Assembly (NCBI GenBank): GCA_012295275.1 | Contig: CM022672.1 | Span: forward strand, 843,943 to 873,942 | Direction: 5' to 3' | Origin: Chrysomallon squamiferum | Taxonomy: Eukaryota > Mollusca > Gastropoda > Neomphalida > Peltospiridae | DNA: 30,000 nt | Translations under genes and position numbers: made by a program | Part shown: positions 1-10,850 of the stretch, one piece after another | Layout of the letters: every line of letters starts with the position of its first letter | How positions within the stretch are numbered: the first letter of the stretch is position 1 | Notes under the pieces: generated by a model | The model's database searches: none | The model's input: only the letters and a program-made list of their open reading frames with translations | What the model was told of the DNA's origin: nothing

Positions 1-194
1 GTGTACGCCCCCTGGTGGATTCTGGTTGAGGGTGTTATGGATTGTCTCCCTTCCAATCAACATGACACTGTTTATCACAGTTCCAGACTGCCGCAAGCGA
101 CGTTGGCGCCGATGTTTCCTCATTACGTTTGTCATGTCGCTCGTCTGGCTGTCCGGCTTCTCCTACCTCATGGTGTGGATGATCACTGTAGTAG
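1..194 (+). CDS. SLC24: SLC24 exon a (5' end may lie outside the window)
   Basis: Frame 2 is open from base 2 and reads into [20 protein letters not shown] and a hydrophobic helix ending [11 protein letters not shown]. The donor is TAG|GTGAGT at 195. One base of a split Gly codon is left (phase 1). The donor is also the first unit of a 40-bp tandem array. In-frame read-through past this donor meets TGA at 236-238. Confidence 0.9.
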
Positions 195-1386
195 GTGAGT
201 TTTCATTGGTTCAATTCACACTGACAGATAACAGATGAGTTTTCATTGGTTGACTTTACACTGTCAAATAACAGGTGAGTTTTCATTGGTTGAATTCACA
301 CTGTCAAATAACAGGTGAGTTTTCATTGGTTGACTTTACACTGTCAAATAACAGGTGAGTTTTCATTGGTTGAATTCACACTGTCAAATAACAGATGAGT
401 TTTCGTTGGTTGAATTCACACTGTCAAATAACAGGTGAGTTTTCATTGGTTGACTTCACACTGTCAAATAACAGGTGAGTTTTCATTGTTTGAATTCACA
501 CTCAAATAACAGGTGAGTTTTCATTGGTTGAATTCACTCTGACAAATAACAGATGAGTTTTCATTGGTTGAATTCACACTGTCAAATAACAGATGAGTTT
601 TCGTTGGTTGAATTCACACTGTCAAATAACAGATGAGTTTTCGTTGGTTGAATTCACACTGTCAAATAACAGGTGAGTTTTCTTTGGTAGAATTCACATC
701 ATTTATTAATAGATGAGTTTTCAGTCGCTGAGTTGATATCATATAATAGTGAATTTTATTTGTTTTCACGTCTCATTTTCATTTTCTGAATTTTATACTA
801 CAATTTTGCTATTAAATAATCATTTGTTTTCATAGTCTGTCAGTACATTAAAATTTATAACTTAATAGTTGAGTTTATTTTGCTATAGTTGATTTAATAA
901 ATCAGTTTTAATTTTTAATTAACATTTTTGTCTCGGCTGTTTGTTGGCAAGTTTTTATTAATAATGTTTGTTTTTACAGTGTTATCACTGGTTGTCATAA
1001 AACATACAACTCATTGAATATTCATTGCATTTGTCAAAGCTTTTTAGATACATTTTCACTGATTACATTACTTAGTGTATACACATTTACTGGATTCATT
1101 AACACCAAGATTACTAGATAAGCTCATAATAACTTTCTGTAATAATTTCTACATAAGGCAATCTTCCATTGGTTGTAAATAAATATTGACAGAAGAACAG
1201 TTTTTATTGGTCTTCAGAGAATAATTACACACTGTAATTAGCTGAGTGATTCTGGTAGCTGTGTTTTGATTGGTCATGTAGGAAATAGCTGTGTAGTATC
1301 AAATGTAATTCACCACGAGAGATTAATTAAATATTTATTAGTTGTATAACAGTGGCTAAATTGAATTATATGATGTGTGTTTGCAG

Positions 1387-1419
<33 letters not shown>

Positions 1420-2675
1420 TATATATATATATATATACATACACATATCTACAGTTTAAGTGTTTGTATAAAAGCAAATAACTCAGAACAGAAGTTTATT
1501 ACATTTTGGCAGTCAATGAAAAGGTTTATGATTACATTTATATACAGTGATAAGATAAGTTTACATGAGCTAATATTAACTTAGTTTTTTACATCCTGAA
1601 AGAGCCGTCTTAACCAAAGAAAAAAAAAAAAAACAGGTAAAGTATCAGGTGTAATATTAGTTGTGTAACCTGTGAAGTCATATTTAATACAGCCAGCCCA
1701 TACACTGATACAGTTGTAAATAGAAATAACACATGAAATGTATACATGCAGATTGTAAATAATACACATGTACGTAGGTTTTTTTTTTTTTATAAAGTAT
1801 GTGGCCAGTGGCCAGATATCATTAAACAAATATTTATTCATCCCTCCATCCATCCATCCATCCATCCATCCTTTCATACATTCATCCATTCATTCATTCA
1901 CTTAATAATCCATCCTTCCATGCATCCACCCATCTGTTTAACTGACACTGTGTATGAATTGTGTAGTTTTTTTTCTCACACTGCTGTGTTGTGTTTCAGG
2001 GTTCACAGCGAACATACCAGACACTATAATGGGGCTGACATTGGTGGCGTTTGGAGTCAGTCTGCCTGATGTCGTGGCCAGTCTTATTGTGGTCAGAGAT
2101 GGTAAGAAGAACAGTTTTAAACCATCACCTGTTTACTCTGCTGACAAACAGCTGCTACATCTCTCTTCTGTTTTATGTTTCATTACATTGACACAGTCAG
2201 GACAAAGTCAAACTTCTCACATTTCTTTGTTTAAATGTCAGATTTTTTTTATTAGCCAAAGATAGTCTCTGCTAAAAAAAATAAAAAAAATAAAAAAATT
2301 ATGAAATTACTGAAAATATGTTTGGTCTCATGGTATAATCATGTCCTGTTTACAGGTAGGTGAAGATAAAAAAATGTCTTGTTGCTAATCTGTGAAAGTA
2401 GTCCATGAAACAGCAGCTGCAAATTTGTTTTTCTCTTTTATACATATGTGTGTGTGTGTTTGTGTCTATATCTATCTGTCTGTTTCCATATATATATATA
2501 TATAGATAGATATATAGTTAGATAGATATATAGATAGATATACATGTGTAAACACACACATACCTTTTTTTAGAAACTTTAAAAAAATAATATTGTCCTT
2601 GTTTCTGAAATTTTGCATTAATTGTCAAAGAATTTATGTATATATGTATGTTATGTATGTATGTATGTGTATATA

Positions 2676-2708
<33 letters not shown>

Positions 2709-3978
2709 GTATATGTATATATGTATATATATTGTAAATGTAATCATAAACCTTTTCACTGACAGCCAAAATGTAATAAACTTCTGTTCTGAGTTATTTA
2801 CTTTTATACAAACACTTAAACTGTAGATATGTGTATATATATATATCTTTGACACTTAATGAATAAAACAGATTTTTTTTAATGTAACAGCTGAAATTAA
2901 AATTACTATGTACATCAGCTGTTACATTAGATTTAAACAGATGTTTATCTAATTGTCTTTCTCACACTGTCAGAGTCATCTGTCCTTGACATTTTTTTCT
3001 GATAAAATAAGGCTATCTAGACCTGTCATGCTGTTTTTCTCATCAGATTTAATTTAATCAATTTATAAAGAATTTTTGAATTTCCATTCATACTGCCAAG
3101 AACTGAATAAATTGGCTAGTCGCATGATAATTAAATTGAAATATTAGTACCAAAGAAAGTTAAGTTAAGAAAATTTGAACTGTAAATGCTTTATTAAGCA
3201 TAAAGAAAAATTAATTCTTTTGAGAAAAAGAACAAAATGGTCTATGATGGATATTCTGAACTAACATAAAAACGTTTGTGTCTGGCAGCTAGATATATTA
3301 TTATTTATTATATATTACTATTTATCACAAAAACAGGTGTGATGAAGTTGTAATTAGGTAATTATCTCATTAAGTGGTATGTTAGTAATGCAGATATGGC
3401 TGTATTCAATTCTGTAATAGTAGTAACAGCAGATGTAGTAATATTTTAATAATGTAGTTTAATAAACTGTTTTATGATTTGGAGGTATGGCTGTGTCAAA
3501 TGCTGTAGTAGTAGTAGTAGTAGTATGTTAATAATGTATTTACTGTTGCAGGATATGGAGACATGGCTGTGTCTAACGCTGTAGTAGTAGTAGTAGTATG
3601 TTAATAATGTATTTACTGTTGCAGGATATGGAGACATGGCTGTGTCTAATGCTGTAGTAGTAGTAGTAGTATGTTAATACTGTATTTACTGTTGCAGGAT
3701 ATGGAGACATGGCTGTGTCTAACGCTGTAGTAGTAGTAGTAGTAGTAGTAGTAGTATGTTAATAATGTATTTACTGTTGCAGGATATGGAGACATGGCTG
3801 TGTCTAACGCTGTACTAGTAGCAGTAGTAGTAGTAGTAGTAGTATGTTAATAATGTATTTACTGTTGCAGGATATGGAGACATGGCTGTGTCTAACGCTG
3901 TAGTAGTAGTAGTAGTAGTAGTATGTTAATAATGTATTTACTGTTGCAGGATATGGAGACATGGCTGTGTCTAACGCT

Positions 3979-4014
<36 letters not shown>

Positions 4015-5116
4015 TGTTAATAATGTATTTACTGTTGCAGGATATGGAGACATGGCTGTGTCTAACGCTGTAGGCAGCAATGTGTTTGACATACTCATCT
4101 GTTTAGGAGTTCCCTGGTTGTTACAGACGTCTGTCATCAACCCAGGAAGTCACGTACAGGTCTACAGTGAAGGTGAGGTTTGTCTGTCTGTCTGTCTGTC
4201 CATTTTAGTCTTTAGATCTGTATTTGTATAATTATGTGTATGTTGTGTGTTTGAATATGTGTATGTATTGGCTGTGTACTGTATGTGTACTCTGTGTGGT
4301 TTGAGGCTGTGTGCATGAATTTGATATATCTTATTGAGAAACATAAAATAAATTGTAATGTATGGGTTATTTACATTGTTATTTATATGTGTAAGTATTT
4401 ATTTATATACGTATGTTTGCAGATTCTTATTTATTTATTTACTTATATATTTATTGACTAAACACTTTTTATGTTATTTATATAATGTTGACATTTTTTT
4501 TTTTTTAAATTGTTTATTTATTTATTTGTTTGTTTATTTATTTATTTATTTCTCTTATTTTTTATTTATTTTTTTTTTTGTTTATTTATTTATTTATTTA
4601 TTTACCTATTTATTTGTTTACCTATTTATTTATTTATTTATCTATTTTTATTATTTGTTTGTTTATTTGTTTATTTATTTAATTGTTTGTTTTTGTTTTT
4701 ATTTGTTTGTTTATTTATTTGTTTGTTTGTTTGTTTGTTTGTTTTTTTTATTTATTTAATTGTTTGTTTATTTATTTATCTATTTATTTATTTGTTTGTT
4801 TATTTACTTGTTTATTTATTTAACTATTTATTTGTTTACCTATTTGTTTATTTGTTTGTTTGTTTTGTTTGTTTGTTTGTTTGTTTATTTATTTGTTTGT
4901 TTGCTTGTTGTTTCAGGTTTAATCTACTCGTCGCTGACTCTACTTTCGACTGTTGTGTTCCTCATCGTCGCGACACACGTCAACGGCTGGAAACTTGACA
5001 AGAAGTTTGGAGTTGTGTTGATGACAGTTTACATCCTCTACACAGTGCTAGCATCCCTCTACGAACTCAACATTTTCGGTTACTTTCATCCCAAAGAGTG
5101 CCCCAGTAGCTACTGA
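1..5116 (+). CDS. SLC24: K+-dependent Na+/Ca2+ exchanger (SLC24/NCKX family), C-terminal part, four exons
   Basis: Joined exons 1-194, 2000-2101, 4041-4172 and 4917-5116 give an open frame of about 208 residues ending in TGA at 5114-5116. The protein has membrane segments around [20 protein letters not shown], then the family's alpha-2 repeat: [13 protein letters not shown] followed by [17 protein letters not shown]. In characterised NCKX proteins the Asp of the S-x-PD motif and the Asp of the GSN-x-FD motif bind Ca2+/K+; both are present here. The C-terminus ([13 protein letters not shown], then a last hydrophobic segment, and the tail HPKECPSSY) is of usual SLC24 type. The family moves Ca2+ out of cells in exchange for Na+ using the Na+ and K+ gradients. 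The N-terminal half (alpha-1 repeat, cytoplasmic loop) lies upstream of the window. All three junctions are phase 1. Family assignment is firm; the paralogue is not determined. Confidence 0.93.
195..720 (+). repeat. 40-bp minisatellite with tandem 5' splice-site copies
   Basis: About 13 units start at 195, 235, 275, 315, 355, 395, 435, 475, 513, 553, 593, 633 and 673, with a degenerate one at 713. All are 40 bp except one of 38. Each unit starts at a donor-like word. GTGAGT is intact at 195, 275, 315, 355, 435, 475, 513 and 673, and is ATGAGT in the other six. The unit continues with TTTTCATTGGTTGA and ends in AATAACAG, so downstream copies read CAG|GTGAGT, closer to consensus than the real TAG|GTGAGT. 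Confidence 0.95.
721..1999 (+). other. Rest of SLC24 intron a-b
   Basis: AT-rich intron with no gene. ATTGGT-containing stretches near 1170, 1206 and 1268 may be decayed relatives of the 40-bp unit. It holds (TA)n at about 1387-1437, one arm of an inverted repeat at 1441-1540, an A13 run near 1620, T runs near 1780 and an (ATCC)n-like tract at about 1840-1935. Confidence 0.7.
1441..1540 (+). repeat. Inverted repeat arm A (pairs with 2735-2834)
   Basis: 100 bases match the reverse complement of 2735-2834 with three mismatches. It begins ACACATATCTACAGTTTAAG and ends GGTTTATGATTACATTTA. Both arms are bordered by TA-rich dinucleotide tracts, as expected of a dispersed element inserted in or carrying (TA)n. 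Confidence 0.92.
2000..2101 (+). CDS. SLC24: SLC24 exon b (alpha-2 repeat, first part)
   Basis: Acceptor GTGTTTCAG|GG and donor GATG|GTAAGA bound 102 bases, 34 codons, phase 1 at both ends, so skipping it keeps the frame. It encodes [19 protein letters not shown] and [14 protein letters not shown], with the ion-ligand Asp of the S-L-P-D motif. Introns on both sides hold 97%-identical inverted repeats. Confidence 0.93.
2102..3389 (+). other. SLC24 intron b-c, part before the acceptor array
   Basis: AT-rich intron with A-rich runs near 2275-2300, TA/TAGA and TG/TA dinucleotide tracts at 2486-2540 and 2640-2732, and inverted repeat arm B. I see no gene in the rest. Confidence 0.7.
2735..2834 (-). 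repeat. Inverted repeat arm B (pairs with 1441-1540)
   Basis: Reverse complement of the 1441-1540 arm with three differences over 100 bases and no gaps. It lies in the intron after exon b, so the two arms flank exon b. Confidence 0.92.
3390..4040 (+). repeat. Tandem array of exon c acceptor plus exon start
   Basis: Intact units have their exon-like start at 3552, 3625, 3698, 3783, 3871 and 3950, followed by the true exon at 4041. Spacings are 73, 73, 85, 88, 79 and 91 bp, all differing by multiples of 3 because only the (GTA)n run varies. Each unit has TTTACTGTTGCAG, a copy of the exon start coding [10 protein letters not shown], (GTA)n, then GTATGTTAATAATG. Two decayed copies precede it at about 3391 and 3478. 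Read-through from any decoy meets TAA in GTA-TGT-TAA. Confidence 0.95.
4041..4172 (+). CDS. SLC24: SLC24 exon c (alpha-2 repeat, second part)
   Basis: Acceptor TTGCAG|GA, donor GAAG|GTGAGG, 132 bases, phase 1 at both ends. It encodes [20 protein letters not shown], then LGVPWLL and a polar loop ending QVYSE. Six intact copies of its acceptor and first ten codons lie in tandem just upstream. The 4041 copy is the real one because only it continues into GSNVFD without a stop. Confidence 0.92.
4173..4377 (+). other. Start of the last SLC24 intron
   Basis: A short (TCTG)n run at about 4181-4200 follows the donor. The rest is TGTG/TATG-rich with no gene seen. Confidence 0.6.
4378..4910 (+). repeat. 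TTTA/TTTG tetranucleotide tract
   Basis: Over 500 bases are almost wholly TTTA, TTTG and occasional TTTC/CTAT units, running to within six bases of the last SLC24 acceptor. Long Leu/Phe/Tyr-rich open frames across it are compositional. Confidence 0.9.
4917..5116 (+). CDS. SLC24: SLC24 last coding exon
   Basis: Acceptor TTTCAG|GT follows a long TTTG/TTTA tract. The exon encodes two membrane segments ([18 protein letters not shown] and [17 protein letters not shown]) separated by a short Lys-rich loop, and ends at TGA 5114-5116. Confidence 0.93.
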
Positions 5117-5639
5117 CGTTCCACTACTAATACATCCTTTTATCAATGGACGTTTGTATCCCAAATGGTGCCCCAGTATTTATAATTAATTTACTGCTAA
5201 TATATCATTTTACTGATTTAATTATTTTTTGATATTTATATCCCAGAGAGACCTTCTTATTTATGAGTTTAAAATTTTACTGAATTTATCATATTTTTAA
5301 AATATTTTTACCAAAGTCCCATTATTTGTTGAATTTTAAATTTGTCTTTAATTTTTATTTTTTATAGTTTTCATTGTCTACAAAAGAAAAAATATAGGAA
5401 AAAAAGAAAAATCATGAAGTATTTCTTTGTAAGAAAATTTTATTCCAAAATGTAAAAGATTTAAGTAAGTTTATGTTTTAATTGGATCTGCTGATTACAT
5501 GATGTATATTTGTATATACACATGTATCTCAGCTATTTCACCTAAACTGAATGAAATGTGAAGTTTATTTCTTTTGACAAATTTACTGAAACCACAGATA
5601 TTGTGTTTTGTATTTGACTGAGTGTATGTATGTGTTTCT

Positions 5640-5702
<63 letters not shown>

Positions 5703-6230
5703 ACACCTAACATATATAATAGTAATTTAAACAGAATATTTTTGACAGCTCTACTGGTATAAATTACATTTTGTTAACTAATAGTAATCATGACATAAGT
5801 GTGACACTTATATTAAAACTGTAAAGTTTTGTAAATGTTCACCTATTTAATAAGTTAATATTATTTATGAACTTTTTGTTTTTATTTGTACATAACAAAC
5901 TGTTGTTTTTTATTTTTGTTTTTATGTTTTTTATCATTGACTTTATCTATATTCACAAAACGTCATCAGTTATTTTCAGTTTTTATTATTTTCATATTTG
6001 AAATTTTTATTTAAACATTTAATTTGCATCTTTTTTTAATCTATTAGAAATTTAATTACTTCACACAAACAACATTTGTCTGTTTCCTCAGTAGAATTAT
6101 CTAAAAAAACATCTCTTAGTTTTAGATTAAAAGACACCTTTTACAAATATTTCTAGTTTTCAGTTGAAATAAGAAATTTCAAAAAAATGTATTTCTAGTT
6201 TCTGCAGTAAAACTTTGAATAAAACAGAAT
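5117..6230 (+). other. SLC24 3' flank and probable 3'UTR
   Basis: No coding content. A (TG)n(AG)n compound microsatellite lies at 5645-5700. The first AATAAA I find after the stop is at 6218-6223, so the 3'UTR may reach about 6240. An earlier ATTAAA near 5812 is an alternative. Confidence 0.4.
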
Positions 6231-7219
6231 TTGTTTTAAAACTTTGTGAGATAAAATCATGTCATTTTGAATCTTTGTCAGATAAACTTCAATGCATATT
6301 AAAAAGAGAGACATTGTTTTAAGACTGATATTATTATGGTGACCTGTGAGTAAATTTTGTTACATTTTTATTTTGAAAATGGCAAAAAAATAATGTAAAT
6401 GTGAAATATTTCAGAGACAATATAGTTGTGTTAGTGACATAGCATATACATGAAAATACACTGGTGTTCATAAATATTTAACAGATTTAATATTCACATA
6501 CATCATTATACAGAGTACATTCACACACAGAAACAGAAGGTCAGCTTACAAAAAGCAGCATAAATGTTTTTAAAATATCAGTTTTATTTTTATCATTTTT
6601 CTTTTATAATTTTAAAATAACTATGTATGTGTGTGTATGTATATGTGTATGGCTGTGTGTACATAAATGTATACATACATACAGACACAAACATTATATA
6701 AATCAAGTGAGTTATGTAGTATAGGTGATGGCATCAGTTCAGGATGTAATTATTTTTGTTAAATGTTTTTTCTTTTTTCTTTTGGCTTGACATTTCAGTA
6801 TGATACAGAATATAAAATATGTCTTTAAGTGTAGATATTGTTTTTGTTGGTACATATTTCAGTCTATGAATTTTTTGTATGTGTGTGTGTGTGTGCATGT
6901 GTGTGTGTGTGCATGCATGCATGCGTGTTTGTGTGTGTGACTGACAGTGTGCAATTTCTCAGTGATATGACACATGTAAATGAGTCTTTAATACATTAGC
7001 ATTAATTTAAATTTAAAATTCTGTTTTTATTCAGACAACGCTTAGACAAAACAGTTGTTTTATTTTTGTTTTTTTATAATCTGACTGAACTACATAAACT
7101 GATAATGCATAACAACAATAACTCTACATAATCTGAGTCATACTTGAACTACCTATCTATACAAATTGTTTCTCAAAAAATATAAAAAATATAAAAAATA
7201 AAAATTATATATTTAAAAT

Positions 7220-7254
<35 letters not shown>

Positions 7255-7714
7255 TCAAAACATTATAGATGTAGGTGATATTATGTTTTACAGTATTCAC
7301 ATTTTTATATCTGAGTCACAAATTACATCTGTTTTCAAGTAAGTACTGAAATTAACCCATTACTATAATTTCAATTTAGAAAGAAAAAATGTAAATAAGT
7401 CACTAAACTGCACATTTGTAAATACATGTTGTAATGAAAATTTATAACTGTTTTATTAAAATCATTCCAGACTGCTGTCATATGACTCAGGAAATAATGT
7501 AGTACTGGGCAAAACAAAGTTAAAATTATTTATACTGTATACAGCTAATAACTGCTTTGTTTAATTATATGCTGATATTTGTAAATATTCTGAGCATTGT
7601 AATGATTATTTTGATATTCTGAAAGAGATATATTTGTATATAAATCACACACACACATTCACAGACACACACACACACACATTCACACAAGAACATTCAT
7701 TATTTCATACTTCA

Positions 7715-7778
<64 letters not shown>

Positions 7779-8219
7779 AGTAGTTATAATATTAGGAAAC
7801 AAATGATTTTTAAAATCAGTAATATTTTATAGTTAAGATACAGAGATTCAAGCTTAATATAAGAAATCATAATTTTACACACACACACGCACACACACAA
7901 ACACAAACACACATAGACACACCTTGCTTCTTTTTAAGTTGTTGTTAACATTATTATTATTGTTATTATTAATATGTAGACTGTTTTTTTAGTGCTTTTT
8001 AGTTTATTACAGTCAGGATCTAGAAATCACAGATTTGTATTTTTCCTCACATACAGCATTGATCTGACTTGATATTTCAGTGAGGGTTTTTATAGTGTTA
8101 GTTGTGCAGAAACGAGTTTTTGTTAATTAATGGATGTTTTTATCTTAAAGTGTTCTGTAATACCTTTTTGTTTAATTGTCTTTCACTTTTTGTGCAATAT
8201 AAAATAATTTTTTTATGTC

Positions 8220-8273
<54 letters not shown>

Positions 8274-8490
8274 TAGTTTAAATAATTGCTCTCTTGAATT
8301 GTATCTAACTATAAATGTACAGAGCCACTAATCCTTATAATACCACCAGAGTATCTCAGAATTAATCATCTACTTCAGTGAAATCAGACACGTTTTGTAG
8401 AAACTAACTTTTATTTATGTTTATATGCTTAATATGTGTCTAAACTTTACAAATTTATGAACTCATTTACTAATTTGATATTCATAGTTT
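6231..8490. other. Intergenic region with simple repeats
   Basis: No gene seen. It holds GT-rich tracts at about 6870-6940, (TTTA)n at 7219-7255, CA tracts at 7649-7690 and 7878-7915, (TC)n at 7719-7773, and (CA)n at 8223-8267. Confidence 0.7.
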
Positions 8491-8503
8491 TTCCTATTTT
8501 TCA

Positions 8504-8663
8504 GTGTTGGCTTTCTTGGATTTGAATGTTTTATGCACCAAGTTCCCTAAAAACAAAGATTTATCACCAAAAGATAAAAGTTTAGTTGAATGTAAAGAAG
8601 CTGTCCAGGTTACAGTGCAGAACATAAAATCTGAAATGTTTGTAAATGTCTCACAAAGTTAGT
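8504..8663 (+). other. Unexplained open stretch behind an acceptor-like site
   Basis: After CTATTTTTCAG at about 8494-8504 a frame stays open for about 52 codons to TAG. It reads LAFLDLNVLCTKFPKNKD and continues Lys- and Val-rich. It has no ATG at its start and no recognised family. It may be a chance open frame or a stray exon. Confidence 0.2.
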
Positions 8664-8992
8664 ATACTTGAAAGTTGCAGAGATACAAGCTGAAACCTCT
8701 CAACAAAGATTTTATTTATTATTCATAAATCTATTTACTTGTTGTTTATTTATTTACTTATTTATTTATTATTATTTTGAATTGTAATTTAGCAACAACC
8801 AGCAAGTTATGTCAGTGTTTAATGAACTTCTCAGATTTCACTGAAACAGTTAATTCTGGGACAGGCACATCACTGAGTCATCTGTAAGAAATAAAAACTG
8901 TGTAATGTGATGCTGTTACCTGACACTGCTGTTCAGTCTGTGTCTTTCTACAGTGTCTGTTACAGAAGTGTAAGTGTGTGTGTGTCTGTGTG

Positions 8993-9038
<46 letters not shown>

Positions 9039-9215
9039 CACTATCTATATCTGCTACTGCTATGCACATAGTATTTATGTTGTACTGTGATACATGTCTA
9101 TAATGTGCTGCTGTATTATATACATAATATATAATGTTGGATCTGGCTGTAATATATATATATATATATCTATAATATCTTTTAACATGGTACTGTTGTA
9201 TTGTATTGCTATAAT

Positions 9216-9246
<31 letters not shown>

Positions 9247-10166
9247 ATACATGGTTCTATTGCATGGTACTGCTTGCTATATATACATATGATACATATC
9301 TGGCTAATATATTTATATCATGTGTAATGAGATACTGCAGTGTGGTGTTATAAAACTGTCACATGTACTGCAGATCAAGTTTTTCTTGTTGACTCAGTCG
9401 TCAAATGCTCAATTTCTTTGATCTGATGTTTTCTTATTTATGCACAAATAATTACAAACAAGATATCTGAACAATCTGGAATCACAGAAAAATATATATA
9501 TACATATTAAAATATCAGGAACAAACTATGTATTGTAAAAACATAAATAAATAAATAAATAAATATATATGCATGAGTGTGATATATATATGTATATCAA
9601 CCTCCAAGCAGATATGTAAAAAAAGTGTTCCTGTTTGATACAAGACACAGAGATAAAGAACTGACAGGAATGTTTTCTACTGATTGTAACAAGTACTGGA
9701 GTATTAAATTAAACTTGATCTTAGACATTGATCAGATAAAATATTTACATTGCAATCTTGGAGGACATTAAACGGATACTGTTGCTAATTCTAAAATAAA
9801 ATGCACAAATTATGAAACCCCCAACTGTGATCCCAGAATGTTTGGACAAAGTTTATAAAAGTTTACAAAATCCATGTTTAAGTGCCTTGTTTTCTTATTT
9901 CTCATTTCTTTTGTATACGTGTCTACGTGTGTGTCTGTATACATTGTTTATTTATTTATACATCCGTCGTTGTATTATTTTTTGAATATCCAGTATTTTA
10001 GTAAATCTGTGTACATTCCAATTAAATAAGAGAAGTAACAACTGTAAACTGGGAGTTTCCTGTACTAAAATAATCTTTTTAAAATGGAGAAATGAAGAAT
10101 TCATCAAATTCAACAACAAAAGAAATCTTGTAAAATCCTAACATGCTTCAGCCCTGGTTTTTAACA

Positions 10167-10229
<63 letters not shown>

Positions 10230-10326
10230 GTTGCTGTTGTCATTATTACTACTACTACTAGTACTACTACTATAATATTACTATTACTAGTAGTATTGCT
10301 ACTATTACTGCTGCTACTACTATTAT

Positions 10327-10362
<36 letters not shown>

Positions 10363-10425
10363 TACTGGTATTACTATTGCTGCTACTACTAATACTATTA
10401 TTATGATTATAATTATTATTATTAT

Positions 10426-10457
<32 letters not shown>

Positions 10458-10850
10458 GTACTAATACTACTTTTACTAGTATTATTATAATAAAAAAATT
10501 TTTTGTTGCTGTTAGTAAAAGAAAAAAATAGTTTTGCTTGCTATCTCAAAAAAAAAAAAAATAAAATAAAATAAAATAAAATCTTATTCATATATTTCTG
10601 AACTAAATCCTTCTTTTATTGTGTACCATACTGTTTTTAAAAATGTAAAGACATTTTATTTTTATGTAAAACATTTTTTGTTTTGTTTTGTTGTTGTTTT
10701 AATTTTATTAATACTATAATACACAAAATAAAATTATCTGTATTTTTACAGAAAAATAAATATTTTTGTTGTTATTGTTGACTTGTTATTAGGTCTTCAT
10801 CATCTTTGTATCATCATCATTGTCATCGTTGTGTCATTGTTATCATCATC
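8664..10850. other. Intergenic region with microsatellites
   Basis: TTTA units at about 8705-8772, (CA)n at 8994-9036, TA tracts at 9151-9170 and 9223-9246, AAAT units near 9545-9568, (TTA)n at 10167-10228 running into an ACT-type tract to about 10470, and AAAAT units near 10559-10582. No gene seen. Confidence 0.7.

Noticed and set aside
195-720. CRISPR-like array of 40-bp units
   Set aside because: Units are head-to-tail with no unique spacers, in a eukaryotic intron; it is a minisatellite.
4358-4998. Two overlapping + strand open frames of 133 and 162 residues rich in Leu, Phe and Tyr
   Set aside because: They lie in the TTTA/TTTG tract, which has few stops in these frames; only the last part overlaps the real exon.
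10143-10406. 87-residue poly-Ile/Leu frame
   Set aside because: Translation of TTA and ACT triplet arrays; no other support.
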